From Blastocatellia bacterium (GTDB taxonomy: Bacteria > Acidobacteriota > Blastocatellia > HR10), in contig JANWYV010000005.1 of NCBI GenBank assembly GCA_025055075.1, positions 1 through 64,000 of the forward strand: a DNA stretch of 64,000 nt, read 5' to 3'. The notes beneath the pieces were generated by a model. That model did no database searches and was not told where the DNA came from. It saw nothing but the letters and a program-made list of their open reading frames with translations. The translations under genes were made by a program, and so were the position numbers. Below, in pieces: positions 25,565-34,599 of this stretch. Position 1 is the stretch's first letter, and each line of letters starts with the position of its first letter.

Positions 25565-26149
25565 ATGAGGAAACATCTTTTCACGCTCGTCTTGGCCAGC
25601 CTCATGGGAATGGCCGGATGGACGTTCGCCGCACGACAGCAAGCGACGCAACCGACGTCCAACGCCCAAGCAGCGTTGAAGATCGCCATCATTGATAGCC
25701 GCCTCTTCACCACGGAGAACGGCATTCAGCAGCTCCTGCAGCAAATGCGGCAGACGGACGAATCGTTCCGCGATCGCCTGGGAGCGCTCCAACGACTCCA
25801 GCAGCAGATCCAAAGCCTTCAGCGCGAGCTGCAAACGCAATGGGCGAACCTCACCCCTCAAGCGCGCGAGCAGAAGCAAGACGAATTAGAGGAGTTGCAG
25901 AGTCGCTATCAGCGCGAGAACGAAGACTTCCAGCGCGACTACGAGCGCGCTATGCGGCGGGCGACCGATCCGATTCGCGAACGCATCTTCACCTTCCTAG
26001 CCTCGTATGCGCAAGCGCGGCAGATTCAGCTCGTGCTCGATCACGCCGTGCTCAGCCAAACGGGAGCCATCAGCTACTTCGATCCCTCGCTCGACATCAC
26101 TCGGGATTTCATCGCCGAGTACAATCGCGCGCATCCGGTGGGACGCTGA
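25565..26149 (+). CDS. OmpH/Skp-family periplasmic chaperone
   Basis: 194 aa with a signal peptide (about 1-23, cleavage after WTFAA). The middle (about 55-140) is a Gln/Glu-rich coiled coil as in Skp, which holds unfolded outer-membrane proteins in the periplasm. The end contains VLDHAVLSQTGAISYFDPSLDIT, a typical OmpH C-terminal strand with D-T-K-like ending. GGAGG lies 8 nt before the ATG. The usual bamA neighbour is absent in this window. Confidence 0.85.
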   Translation: MRKHLFTLVLASLMGMAGWTFAARQQATQPTSNAQAALKIAIIDSRLFTTENGIQQLLQQMRQTDESFRDRLGALQRLQQQIQSLQRELQTQWANLTPQAREQKQDELEELQSRYQRENEDFQRDYERAMRRATDPIRERIFTFLASYAQARQIQLVLDHAVLSQTGAISYFDPSLDITRDFIAEYNRAHPVGR

Positions 26150-26175
26150 TCGTCTCGAGCACGCGCGCCCGCCTC

Positions 26176-26205
26176 TTGAGGCGAACGCCAGGGGTCGCGT
26201 AGAAT
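26176..26205 (+). promoter_or_regulatory. promoter of the threonine dehydratase gene
   Basis: TTGAGG (26176-26181) and TAGAAT (26200-26205) are 18 bp apart. The predicted start near 26212 is about 7 nt before the ATG at 26219, so the mRNA would be nearly leaderless. The in-frame ATG at 26204 lies inside the -10 box and is excluded. Confidence 0.55.
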
Positions 26206-26218
26206 GCCACGCGCGGCC

Positions 26219-27184
26219 ATGAATCTGCGGGAAATCCTGCGAGCGCGACAAGTGCTGCGTGGCGTGATCTGGCCGACGCCGCTCGTTCGCTCCCTGTGGT
26301 TGTCCGAACATCGCTCGGCGGAAGTCTATTTGAAACTCGAGAACCTGCAATTGACAGGATCCTTCAAGGTGCGCGGCGCGCTCTACAAGCTCACGCGCCT
26401 GGGACCGGAGGCACAACGACGCGAGATCCTCACCGTCTCCGCTGGCAACCACGGACGCGCCGTCGCTTACGGAGCCGAGCTGTTCAACGTGCGGGCGACC
26501 ATCATCGTCCCCCGTACGGCTGCGCCGACGAAGATCGAGGCCATCGCTCGCCATCGCGTTCGCTTACTGCTGGTCGGCGAGGACTACGACGAGGCCGAGC
26601 AACAGGCGCGCGAGATGGCGGCTCGCTCGGACGCGCTTTTCATCTCGCCCTACAACGATGCGGATGTCATCAGTGGGCAGGGAACGATCGCCATGGAGAT
26701 GTTGGAGGCGATCCCACAGTTGGATGCGCTGCTTGTCCCGACAGGAGGCGGCGGTCTGTTGGCTGGCGTCGCCCTCACCGCTCGGGCTCTGAATCCGAAG
26801 ATCAAGATCTTCGGCGTGCAATCGGAGAATTCGCCGGCCATGTATGAATCCTTCCGCGCTGGCCGTCTCGTTCACGTCCAGGAACGAGAGACGCTTGCCG
26901 ATGGACTGGCCGGGAATATTGAGCCGGACGCGATCACCTTCCCCATCATCCGGCGATATGTGGACGACATCCTGTTGGTCTCGGAGAAGGCGATTCGCGA
27001 GGCGATCGTCCTGCTGCTCAAACACGAGCATCAGGTCGTCGAAGGCGCTGGCGCCGTGGGCGTGGCCGCCCTCTTGGAGTCCTCGCGCGATTTCGGTCGA
27101 CGGATCGGCGTCATCCTCACCGGCAGCAATATTGATCTCGATCGCTTAACAGCGCTGCTTGGAGAGGCGACGACACCCGCATGA
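26219..27184 (+). CDS. threonine/serine dehydratase, catabolic-type length
   Basis: PLP enzyme of fold type II, about 321 aa, deaminating threonine (or serine) to a 2-oxo acid and ammonia. The cofactor Lys is in LTGSFKVRGAL, the phosphate-binding loop is VPTGGGGLLAG, and SAGNHGRAVAYG and LTGSNID complete the family pattern. It lacks the C-terminal ACT domain of biosynthetic IlvA, which fits a catabolic or unregulated enzyme; a serine racemase-like activity cannot be excluded. The start at 26219 follows from the promoter. Its stop is 3 nt from the convergent proline dehydrogenase stop. Confidence 0.88.
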   Translation: MNLREILRARQVLRGVIWPTPLVRSLWLSEHRSAEVYLKLENLQLTGSFKVRGALYKLTRLGPEAQRREILTVSAGNHGRAVAYGAELFNVRATIIVPRTAAPTKIEAIARHRVRLLLVGEDYDEAEQQAREMAARSDALFISPYNDADVISGQGTIAMEMLEAIPQLDALLVPTGGGGLLAGVALTARALNPKIKIFGVQSENSPAMYESFRAGRLVHVQERETLADGLAGNIEPDAITFPIIRRYVDDILLVSEKAIREAIVLLLKHEHQVVEGAGAVGVAALLESSRDFGRRIGVILTGSNIDLDRLTALLGEATTPA

Positions 27185-27187
27185 GCC

Positions 27188-28117
27188 TCATCCGAGGACC
27201 AGATGGCGCAACAAGAAGAGGAGATTCGCTGGTCGCTCCGCCAATCGGCGCATGAACCACGGAAACCACGAGGACCCGTAGGAGATGAGCACGAGCATCC
27301 GATACCCCTCTTGGGCCAAACGTCGTTGTTCCCCGCGCTGAATTCCGTAGAGCATTTGGAACTCCGTCCTTTCCCGGGGAATGCCCGAGGCGGCGGCGAA
27401 CTCGGCGATGCGACGAATGAGCGTGCGATCGTGCGTGGCGATCGCCGCGCGCACGCCATTGCGTTGCGCTTCTTCGCTGAGGAGACGCTGAGCCAGCGCG
27501 AAGAAGTTCGCGTCCACATCGCGCTTGCGCGGAAAGGCGAGATCGGGCGGTTCGCGATATGCTCCCTTCACGAGCCGAATGGATGGCCGCAGCGGCAGTA
27601 GCGAGAGCAAGTCGCGTTCGGTCCGGTACAGGTAGGCCTGCAAGCACACGCCCACGTTCGAGTAAGCAGCGCGCGCGCGCCGATAGATGTCCAACGTGAC
27701 GTCCACGTAAGGGCTCGACTCCATATCAATCCACACGGTCTGATGAGGCGCGGCGGCTTCTAGCAGCCGACGGACATTCGCATAGCAGAGCTCCGGATCC
27801 ACATCCAAACCGAGCTGAGTCAGCTTGACGGAGATTTCAGCCGGTCGCTCCCACGCGCGGATGCGCGTGAGCACTTCCACATAATGAGCGGCGACGGCCT
27901 CGGCCTCCTGCGCATCGGTGATGTTCTCACCGAGATAGGTGAAGACCGTTCCCAAGCCTTGCTCTTGCAACATCCGCCCGGCCTCAAGCGCCGCTTCCAA
28001 GGTCTCCCCCGGAATGAAGCGCTCGACAGTACGCCGCACGAACCGATAGCGCGGCGCTCGTTCCCGCAACCATTGATTCTGCGATCCGGCCAGAAGCAAC
28101 GTGCGCAGAACGCTCAT
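27188..28117 (-). CDS. proline dehydrogenase, monofunctional
   Basis: FAD enzyme (about 309 aa) that oxidises L-proline to pyrroline-5-carboxylate and passes electrons to quinone. Signature segments are VFTYLGENIT, EISVKLTQLGLD, WIDMESSPYVD, IRLVKGAYREP, IATHD and EFQMLYGIQ. The P5C dehydrogenase half found in PutA is absent. The ATG at 28117 is preceded by GGAGGAG; the frame is open to 28153. Third gene of the rsmI-TonB-C-proline dehydrogenase run, 40 nt after the TonB-C gene. Confidence 0.93.
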   Translation of the reverse strand: MSVLRTLLLAGSQNQWLRERAPRYRFVRRTVERFIPGETLEAALEAGRMLQEQGLGTVFTYLGENITDAQEAEAVAAHYVEVLTRIRAWERPAEISVKLTQLGLDVDPELCYANVRRLLEAAAPHQTVWIDMESSPYVDVTLDIYRRARAAYSNVGVCLQAYLYRTERDLLSLLPLRPSIRLVKGAYREPPDLAFPRKRDVDANFFALAQRLLSEEAQRNGVRAAIATHDRTLIRRIAEFAAASGIPRERTEFQMLYGIQRGEQRRLAQEGYRMLVLISYGSSWFPWFMRRLAERPANLLFLLRHLVLG

Positions 28118-28157
28118 CGTTCCCTCTCCTCCGGCGACGTGTTCTTCACCCATCCGA

Positions 28158-29108
28158 TCATGGCGTCGTTTGAAACGTCACCTCCTCGCGAATGGTGGCG
28201 CGAACCGGTCGCCCATTCAAGCGCGCCGGAAGGAATCGGAAGCGTTCGAACGCTTCCAGAGCGAACGTCTCCAAGTCTCGATCGAATGCCCGCACGAGGC
28301 GCGCGTTCGTGACGCGTCCGTCCAAGGTCACGATCCCCTCGACCAGAACGGTCCCCAGCGGACGGCGCGTGGGGAATTTGGGGACGACGCGCTCGATGAG
28401 AACGGGAGGGAGGAAGACGTCGTCCGGTCGCAGCGCGATCGCGCGTCCGTACTCGTCGCACGGAGCGGAGAGTTCTTGCGGACGATTCCGCAATTGAGCC
28501 TGCGGAACGATGGCGACCGTCACCGTCATGAGAACCGCGCGCGGTTGATCCCCGGTCGCCGAGAGCGCGCCTTCGAGCACGATGGTCTCGAAATGGCGTA
28601 CTTCGACATCCTCCAAGCGCAAGATCGTCCGCTCGCCGTGCGTCATCTCGAAATTCATCGAAACGTTCGCGCGCGAAACGGCGACCAGTTCGATCGCGCG
28701 CCAGAGGACGCGCGAAGTGAGAGCGTCCATCGTCTCTTCGATCGGGCGTCGGCCTCCCTCCGCAGAACGTCCTTCGAGGAACAAACCCTCGCGAAAGCGT
28801 TCGCCGGGGAGGAGGCCGATGGAGCGAATGTGTCGGGGAATGAGCGGTTCGATCCCCAGGGTCTTTCGCAAGTACGTCATTTCGGCGTCCAAGCTATCGA
28901 AGGTTTGCGCCAAGCGCACCGGTTCGGGATTTGGTGACGCCGTCCTTCCAGACGCCTCATAGACGACCATCGTCACGTTCGCGCCTAAGCGCAAGCGCTC
29001 GGCGACGCGCGCTTGCGCGGCCCAGGCGGGATCGAACGCCCCGCTGAGGAGGCCACTGAGAATCACCCATCGCGCCACGTGCGATCCCGCTCTCCGTCTC
29101 TCACGCAT
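28158..29108 (-). CDS. exported protein with C-terminal TonB-type domain
   Basis: About 316 aa. A signal peptide (about 1-31, ending PAWAA) is followed by an unassigned region (35-230), then a TonB C-terminal fold (about 235-315) with LGTVLVEGIVTLDGRVTNARL and the FRFLPARLNGRPV strand typical of TonB_C proteins. It lacks the proline-rich spacer and the inner-membrane anchor of classic TonB, so energy transduction is doubtful. The ATG at 29108 has AGGAGG 6 nt upstream; 29111 is also possible. Overlaps the end of rsmI. Function unknown. Confidence 0.75.
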   Translation of the reverse strand: MRERRRAGSHVARWVILSGLLSGAFDPAWAAQARVAERLRLGANVTMVVYEASGRTASPNPEPVRLAQTFDSLDAEMTYLRKTLGIEPLIPRHIRSIGLLPGERFREGLFLEGRSAEGGRRPIEETMDALTSRVLWRAIELVAVSRANVSMNFEMTHGERTILRLEDVEVRHFETIVLEGALSATGDQPRAVLMTVTVAIVPQAQLRNRPQELSAPCDEYGRAIALRPDDVFLPPVLIERVVPKFPTRRPLGTVLVEGIVTLDGRVTNARLVRAFDRDLETFALEAFERFRFLPARLNGRPVRATIREEVTFQTTP

Positions 29109-29952
29109 CATCCACCTCCTGGCGATGGCTCAGATAGGCACGGTAGACCTCCCGTCGGCTCACGCCGTATTCTTCGGCCACGCATCTGATGGCCGTCTTC
29201 GCATCGAGGCCCGTCGCGGACATCACAGCTTTCACTCGTTCGGCGAGCGCGGTCGCCTCCACATCGGCCGGTCGCGCCGTTTCCGCTCCGGCGACCAGTA
29301 AGACGATCTCGCCTTTGATCGGCGCTTTGGCAACGCGCTCGACCAATTCCGCGAGCGTCGCTCGCTCGAACGTCTCATGGACCTTTGTCAGCTCGCGCGC
29401 CAGCACCGCCGGTCGCGCTCCCAGAATCTCGCACATGTCTACGAGCGTTTCCGCCAACCGATGTGGCGCTTCGAAAAAGATGAGCGTGTACGGAAGCGCT
29501 CTCAGCGTCTCCAGCTCCGCTCGTCGCGGCCCGCGTCTTGCTGGGAGGAAGCCAACGAAGAGAAACCGATCTACGGGAAGGCCTGCGGCCATCGCCGCTG
29601 TCGTTATGGCTGAGGGGCCGGGAATCGGCACTACCCTAATCCTTTCAGCGATGGCTCGCTCAAGCAGCACCTCCCCCGGATCGGAGAGAAGCGGCGTGCC
29701 GGCATCACTGACGAGCGCCACGTTCTGTCCCTCCTTCAACCGCGCGATGAGCGCCTCCGCTCGTTTCCTCTGGTTATGCGCATGGTAGCTGACCAGTGGT
29801 CGTCGAATTCCATAATGGTGGAGCAACTTGAGCGTCTGCCGCGTATCCTCGCACGCAATGAGGTCTACTTCCCGAAGAATGCGAAGCGCGCGCAACGTGA
29901 TGTCCTCTAGGTTCCCGATGGGCGTCGCGACGATGTACAACGTGCCGGACAT
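29101..29952 (-). CDS. rsmI: 16S rRNA (cytidine-2'-O) methyltransferase
   Basis: Methylates the ribose of C1402 in 16S rRNA using SAM. The 283-aa chain starts MSGTLYIVATPIGNLEDIT and has LIACEDTR, SDAGTPLLSDPG, PGPSAITTA and LFVGFLPARRG, all diagnostic of RsmI. The C-terminal extension includes a small helix-turn-helix-like end (AEEYGVSRREVYRAYL). The ATG at 29952 lies 10 nt after a strong -10 box and has no Shine-Dalgarno, so it is read as leaderless. Divergent from ruvB. Confidence 0.95.
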   Translation of the reverse strand: MSGTLYIVATPIGNLEDITLRALRILREVDLIACEDTRQTLKLLHHYGIRRPLVSYHAHNQRKRAEALIARLKEGQNVALVSDAGTPLLSDPGEVLLERAIAERIRVVPIPGPSAITTAAMAAGLPVDRFLFVGFLPARRGPRRAELETLRALPYTLIFFEAPHRLAETLVDMCEILGARPAVLARELTKVHETFERATLAELVERVAKAPIKGEIVLLVAGAETARPADVEATALAERVKAVMSATGLDAKTAIRCVAEEYGVSRREVYRAYLSHRQEVDDA

Positions 29953-29962
29953 GAGAGAGTTC

Positions 29963-29992
29963 AAGATACCCCACTGCCGCCGGCGATTTCAA
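29963..29992 (-). promoter_or_regulatory. promoter of rsmI
   Basis: TTGAAA (29992-29987) and TATCTT (29968-29963) with an 18-bp spacer on the minus strand. Transcription should begin near 29956, about 4 nt before the ATG, which gives an effectively leaderless mRNA. Confidence 0.65.
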
Positions 29993-30124
29993 CCGCGCTT
30001 CCCGCGAAGAGGGACATCCCCGGCGGAGGCCTATGGCCGCCGACGCGGGATCGGGCGACCGAATCGTCTCGCCCGTCGTCCGATTGCGCGCCGAAGGCCT
30101 CTTTTCTCCCCGCGCCGCTCGATA

Positions 30125-30133
30125 TGATACAAT
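30125..30133 (+). promoter_or_regulatory. extended -10 promoter of ruvB
   Basis: TG-A-TACAAT at 30125-30133 is an extended -10 element; a weak TTCTCC (30104-30109) lies 18 bp upstream. The ATG of ruvB starts 9 nt after the box, so the transcript would be leaderless. Confidence 0.5.
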
Positions 30134-30142
30134 GATCGCGAC

Positions 30143-31180
30143 ATGTCGAAGCGGCATCCACTCATCAACGGAGCGCCGACCGAGGAGGATCGGCAATACG
30201 ACGCTCGATTGCGCCCGCTTCGACTCGACGAATACATCGGACAGTCGAAGCTCAAGGAGAACCTTCGCGTCTTCATTCACGCTGCGCGCGCGCGTGGCGA
30301 TGCACTGGATCATGTGTTGCTGCACGGACCTCCTGGGACGGGCAAGACGACGCTCGCCTACATCATCGCCCATGAACTCGGGGTCGAAATTCGCGCGACC
30401 TCCGGTCCGGTCATCGAGCGCTCGGGGGATCTGGCGGCGTTGCTCACGAACCTGGGGCCGCGTGATGTGCTCTTCATTGACGAGATCCACCGACTCAACC
30501 CTGCCGTCGAGGAGATCCTCTATCCGGCCATGGAGGCCTATCAACTGGACATCCTCATCGGGCAAGGGCCAGCGGCGCGCTCGATCAAAATTGATCTGCC
30601 GCCGTTCACCCTGATCGGAGCGACGACGCGCAAAGGCCTGCTGGGCGCTCCCTTGCGCGGTCGCTTCGGCATTGATTTGCACTTGGACTTCTACGAACCG
30701 GAGGAGTTGGAACAGATCGTCCTGCGCTCGGCGCGCCTTCTGGGGATCGAGATCGAGCCGGAAGGAGCGCGCGAGATCGCCCGCCGCGCGCGAGGCACGC
30801 CGCGCATCGCTAATCGGCTGCTGCGCCGCGTCCGCGATTTCGCCGAGGTTGAGGCCGATGGTCGCATCACGCGCGAGATCGCTGAGTATGCCCTCAACCG
30901 CATGGAGGTCGATCGCTTCGGGCTGGACGAGGTAGATCGCAAGCTGTTGCTGACGATCATCGAGAAATTCCATGGAGGACCCGTGGGTTTGAACACCATC
31001 TCGGCAGCCGTCAACGAAGAGAAGGACGCCATCGAGGAGATCTACGAGCCCTACCTCATCCGCATCGGCTTTTTAAATCGCACGCCGCGCGGTCGCGTCG
31101 TCACCGAAGCCGCCTATCGGCATCTCGGCTATGCGTCGCCGCGCCTTTCGCGGACCGATCGAGGGCTCTTCTCCGAGTAG
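30143..31180 (+). CDS. ruvB: Holliday junction branch migration helicase RuvB
   Basis: AAA+ motor of 345 aa that drives RuvAB branch migration. It has the N-terminal [19 protein letters not shown], Walker [10 protein letters not shown] (about 62-70), Walker [10 protein letters not shown] (about 110-118), the sensor region [11 protein letters not shown] and the arginine-finger LRGRFG. The C-terminal winged helix ends with [20 protein letters not shown]. ruvA and ruvC are not adjacent. No ribosome site precedes the ATG; see its promoter. Confidence 0.97.
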   Translation: MSKRHPLINGAPTEEDRQYDARLRPLRLDEYIGQSKLKENLRVFIHAARARGDALDHVLLHGPPGTGKTTLAYIIAHELGVEIRATSGPVIERSGDLAALLTNLGPRDVLFIDEIHRLNPAVEEILYPAMEAYQLDILIGQGPAARSIKIDLPPFTLIGATTRKGLLGAPLRGRFGIDLHLDFYEPEELEQIVLRSARLLGIEIEPEGAREIARRARGTPRIANRLLRRVRDFAEVEADGRITREIAEYALNRMEVDRFGLDEVDRKLLLTIIEKFHGGPVGLNTISAAVNEEKDAIEEIYEPYLIRIGFLNRTPRGRVVTEAAYRHLGYASPRLSRTDRGLFSE

Positions 31181-31219
31181 GGAAGCGCCGCGGACGCGAA
31201 AGCCCACGCGGTTCACCCC

Positions 31220-31249
31220 TTGTCCAAGCCATCTTCGAGCATGTATATT
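31220..31249 (+). promoter_or_regulatory. promoter of the ArsC-like gene
   Basis: TTGTCC (31220-31225) and TATATT (31244-31249) are 18 bp apart. The ATG at 31264 is 14 nt after the -10 box, leaving a 5' leader of roughly 7 nt and no Shine-Dalgarno. Confidence 0.6.
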
Positions 31250-31263
31250 CATCGCTCGTCGGC

Positions 31264-31659
31264 ATGAAGAACATCTTGTTCGTCTGCGTGGAGAACGCGT
31301 GCCGCAGCCAGATGGCCGAGGCATGGGCCCGGCATCTCGGACATGGGCGCGTGAGGGCTTGGAGTGCTGGATCGCGTCCGTCCACCGAGGTCAATCCGCA
31401 CGCGCGTCTGGTCATGCGCGAGCGCGGGATCGAGCTGGTAGAAGCGACGCCTAAAGGATTCGAGGCGCTTCCCGACCTGACGTGGGATGTCGTCGTCACG
31501 ATGGGGTGCGGTGACGAGTGCCCGTGGATTCCCGCGCGTCGGCGAGTGCAGTGGGACATCCCGGATCCCAAGGGGCAATCGCTGGAGGTCTTCCGTCGGG
31601 TTCGAGACGAGATCGAGCGCCGCGTGCGAGAGCTTCTGGAACTGCTCGAATCGGCCTAA
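31264..31659 (+). CDS. low-molecular-weight phosphatase / ArsC-type arsenate reductase
   Basis: 131 aa with the LMW-PTPase loop Cys8-x5-Arg14 (CVENACRS). A second cysteine pair, Cys82 and Cys86 (GCGDEC), resembles the redox pair of thioredoxin-coupled ArsC of Staphylococcus aureus (Cys82/Cys89), which favours arsenate reductase over protein-tyrosine phosphatase. No arsR or arsenite pump lies nearby, so the role is uncertain. It may be co-transcribed with the M61 peptidase 22 nt downstream. Confidence 0.83.
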   Translation: MKNILFVCVENACRSQMAEAWARHLGHGRVRAWSAGSRPSTEVNPHARLVMRERGIELVEATPKGFEALPDLTWDVVVTMGCGDECPWIPARRRVQWDIPDPKGQSLEVFRRVRDEIERRVRELLELLESA

Positions 31660-31681
31660 GACCTTCTCGGGAGGGTAGCGC

Positions 31682-33583
31682 ATGCTTCGAAGGACCGGAA
31701 AGCGAATGAGGCGTTGGAGTCTTCCGCTGCTCCTCGCCATCGTGCTCGTGGGGGTCGGAGCTTCCGCACGACCGCTTGCTCCCATCTCCATCCACTACGA
31801 CGTGTGGATGAACGAGCCGCACAAGCATTATTTCGAGGTCGCCATCACCGTCACCGGGATAAAGCGCGAGACGCTCGATTTCGTCATGCCCGTGTGGATG
31901 CCCGGCTCCTATCTGATTCGCGAATACGCCCGGCATGTCGTCCAGTTCGCGGCGACCGATAGCGCGGGGCGCGAGCGGCGAGCCACTAAGGTGGCGAAGA
32001 ACATCTGGCGCGTCGTCACCGAAGGAAGCGATCCCATTCGCGTCCGCTACCGCGTCTACGCCTTCGATCCCGGCCTTCGGGGGAACTATCTCGATGACAC
32101 GCACGCTTACATCAACGGCCCGAGCCTCTTCATGTACGTGGACGGATTCACGCACGTGCCGGTGACCGTCCGTCTCCATCCCGCGCCCGGATGGCCCCGC
32201 ATCTCGACGGGATTGGATCCGGCGCCGGATGATCCACATCTGTTTCGCGCCCCGAATTACGATGTCCTCGTGGATTGTCCGATCCTGATCGGGACGCACA
32301 CAGTGTACGAATTCGACGTGGGGGGGATTCCGCATCGGCTCGCGATCTTGGGCGAAGGGAATTACGACGCGCAGCGATTGGTCGCCGATGTGAAGCGGAT
32401 CGTGGAGACGACCATAGCGCTCTTCGGGGACATCCCGTATGCGCATTATACGTTCCTCGTGCTGCTCGGGGAGAGCGGCTCAAGTGGCATCGAGCATGCG
32501 AATTCGACCGTACTGCAGTATCCGCGCGGGGGATTTCAACCAGAGTCGGCGTATAAGAACTGGCTCGGTTTGGTCGCGCACGAGTTCTTTCACCTCTACA
32601 ACGGGAAGCGCCTTCGGCCCGTGGAACTAGGGCCCTTCGACTACACGCGCGAGAATTACACGCGGATGCTCTGGGTCGTCGAAGGCTTCACCGAATACTA
32701 TGCGGACGTGATCCTACGGCGAGCGGGGCTCCTCACGGAGGAGGAATTCCTAGAGTCGCTCGCGCGCACGATCTCGACGTTGCAACGGACGCCGGGACGG
32801 CGCGTGCAGTCCCTCGCCGAGGCGAGCTTCGATGCCTGGATCAAGTTCTATCGTCCGGACGAGAATTCACCGAACGTGACGATCAGCTATTACACGAAGG
32901 GGGCTGTGCTGGCTGCGCTCCTCGACCTGCAGATCCGCGCCCAGACACGGGGGCGGCGAAGTTTGGACGATGTCATGCGACTCCTGTACGAAGAGTTCTT
33001 CCGGCGGCGCGACATCGGCTATCGCGAAGACGATTTCCGGCGAGCGTGCGAGCAAGTAGCCGGAGGATCGAGCGAAGCACTCCAGGAATTACTCGACCGA
33101 TACGTGCACACGACGGCAGAGATCGAGTACGATCGTTTTCTCGCCCACGTGGGACTTCGGCTCGAGCCCGTCGCTCCGGAAGCACATCGCGGATACTTGG
33201 GCATCGAGACGGAGCCCCGTTCGGATCGTCTGGTGATCTCGCGCGTCGTGGCGGGCTCTCCGGCCGAAGCGTATGGGCTTTTCCCCCGCGATGAGATCCG
33301 CGCGCTCGATGGACAAGAGGTGACGGCCCGCGATTTCTGGAAGCGCCTGAACGAGAGGAAGCCGGGCGAACGCGTGGCGATCACCGTGCGACGACGTGGC
33401 CAGGAGCGCACCGTCCAGGTCGTGCTCGCCTCTCCCCCGGTCGTCGAATATCGCCTCGTTCCCGTCGCTCGGCCCACTCCCGAACAGCAAGCGCTCTATC
33501 GCTCCTGGGTGTCCGCAGAAAAGCCGCGCGCGAGCGACGAACGGAGTCTCGACTCATGTCCGGCGACCTTGTGCTCGAGGTGA
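31682..33583 (+). CDS. M61-family metallopeptidase with PDZ domain
   Basis: Exported glycyl-aminopeptidase-type enzyme of 633 aa. A signal anchor or signal peptide spans about 10-29, followed by an N-terminal beta domain, then the zinc peptidase domain with SSGIEHAN and HEFFH (residues 300-304), and [10 protein letters not shown] supplying the third ligand. A PDZ domain covers about 500-590. GGGAGG precedes the ATG at 7 nt. The last 28 nt overlap the first ABC ATPase gene, suggesting coupling of extracytoplasmic peptide cleavage and peptide uptake (inference). Confidence 0.93.
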   Translation: MLRRTGKRMRRWSLPLLLAIVLVGVGASARPLAPISIHYDVWMNEPHKHYFEVAITVTGIKRETLDFVMPVWMPGSYLIREYARHVVQFAATDSAGRERRATKVAKNIWRVVTEGSDPIRVRYRVYAFDPGLRGNYLDDTHAYINGPSLFMYVDGFTHVPVTVRLHPAPGWPRISTGLDPAPDDPHLFRAPNYDVLVDCPILIGTHTVYEFDVGGIPHRLAILGEGNYDAQRLVADVKRIVETTIALFGDIPYAHYTFLVLLGESGSSGIEHANSTVLQYPRGGFQPESAYKNWLGLVAHEFFHLYNGKRLRPVELGPFDYTRENYTRMLWVVEGFTEYYADVILRRAGLLTEEEFLESLARTISTLQRTPGRRVQSLAEASFDAWIKFYRPDENSPNVTISYYTKGAVLAALLDLQIRAQTRGRRSLDDVMRLLYEEFFRRRDIGYREDDFRRACEQVAGGSSEALQELLDRYVHTTAEIEYDRFLAHVGLRLEPVAPEAHRGYLGIETEPRSDRLVISRVVAGSPAEAYGLFPRDEIRALDGQEVTARDFWKRLNERKPGERVAITVRRRGQERTVQVVLASPPVVEYRLVPVARPTPEQQALYRSWVSAEKPRASDERSLDSCPATLCSR

Positions 33584-34599
33584 GAGATCTGCGCGCGTAT
33601 TTCTTCACGGATCGCGGCCTCGTGCGCGCCGTGGATGGCGTGAGCTTCTCGATCGCGCGCGGGCGCACGCTGGGATTGGTCGGTGAATCCGGTTGTGGGA
33701 AATCGGTCACTGCGTTGTCGCTCATGCGGCTCGTCCCCCCTCCGGGACGCATCGTCGGCGGAGAGATCCTCTTCGAGGGGCGGAATCTCTGCGAGCTGGA
33801 GGAGGAAGAGATGCGCCGCCTGCGCGGCGCTCGCATGGCGATGATCTTCCAGGATCCGATGTCGGCACTCAATCCCGTCCTCACCGCGGGGTTTCAGATC
33901 GCGGAAGCTGTGCTCGCCCATGAGCGCATCTCTCGCCGCGAGGCCTTCGAGCGCGCCATCGAGATGATGCGAGCCGTCGCGATCCCCGATCCCGAACGGC
34001 GTGCGCGCAGCTATCCACATGAGCTATCGGGTGGCTTACGGCAGCGCGTGTTGATCGCCATGGCGCTCGTTTGTCGCCCGGCGCTCTTGATCGCCGATGA
34101 GCCCACGACGGCCCTCGATGTCACGATCCAAGCTGAGATCCTCGACCTCCTCGCCCGCTTGCGCGAGGAGTTTCGTCTGGCCATGTTGCTGATCACGCAC
34201 GATCTGGGCATTGTCGCGCAGACGGCAGATGATGTGGCCGTCATGTACGCGGGTCGCATCGTCGAATACGCCCCAGTGCGCGAGATCTTCTACAATCCGC
34301 AGCATCCGTACACGCGCGGCCTTCTGCGGTGTGTGCCGCGCCTCATGGCATCGGGAGAGGGACGCCACCGGTTGGAGACGATCGAAGGGACGGTCCCCAA
34401 TCTCTGGGATCTCCCGCCCGGATGTCCGTTCGCCGATCGGTGCCCAGAAGCGCAGCCGATCTGCCGAGAGGGCGACGTCGAGATGATCGAGATCGCTCCC
34501 GCGCATTTCGTGCGTTGCGTCGCTCGCGGATCGCCGATTCGCTCGGCAGCGGTGCGCATCGCTCAAGACGTCGCGCCTGGAGGGGAACGAAGCCGATGA
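33556..34599 (+). CDS. peptide/nickel-type ABC transporter ATPase (DppD/OppD-like)
   Basis: Cytoplasmic ATPase of 347 aa for a peptide importer. Walker A GESGCGKS (about 43-50), Q-loop [10 protein letters not shown], signature LSGGLRQR (Leu where Gln or Met is usual), Walker [13 protein letters not shown], and H-loop ITHD. The C-terminal oligopeptide domain has [11 protein letters not shown] and the Cys-rich [14 protein letters not shown] characteristic of OppD/DppD. It overlaps the M61 gene upstream and the second ATPase downstream (ATGA). Permease and binding-protein genes are not in the window. Confidence 0.94.
   Translation: MSGDLVLEVRDLRAYFFTDRGLVRAVDGVSFSIARGRTLGLVGESGCGKSVTALSLMRLVPPPGRIVGGEILFEGRNLCELEEEEMRRLRGARMAMIFQDPMSALNPVLTAGFQIAEAVLAHERISRREAFERAIEMMRAVAIPDPERRARSYPHELSGGLRQRVLIAMALVCRPALLIADEPTTALDVTIQAEILDLLARLREEFRLAMLLITHDLGIVAQTADDVAVMYAGRIVEYAPVREIFYNPQHPYTRGLLRCVPRLMASGEGRHRLETIEGTVPNLWDLPPGCPFADRCPEAQPICREGDVEMIEIAPAHFVRCVARGSPIRSAAVRIAQDVAPGGERSR

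Noticed and set aside
29774-30973. 399-codon minus-strand frame across rsmI and ruvB
   Set aside because: Runs through both promoters and is antisense to ruvB; no recognisable domain.
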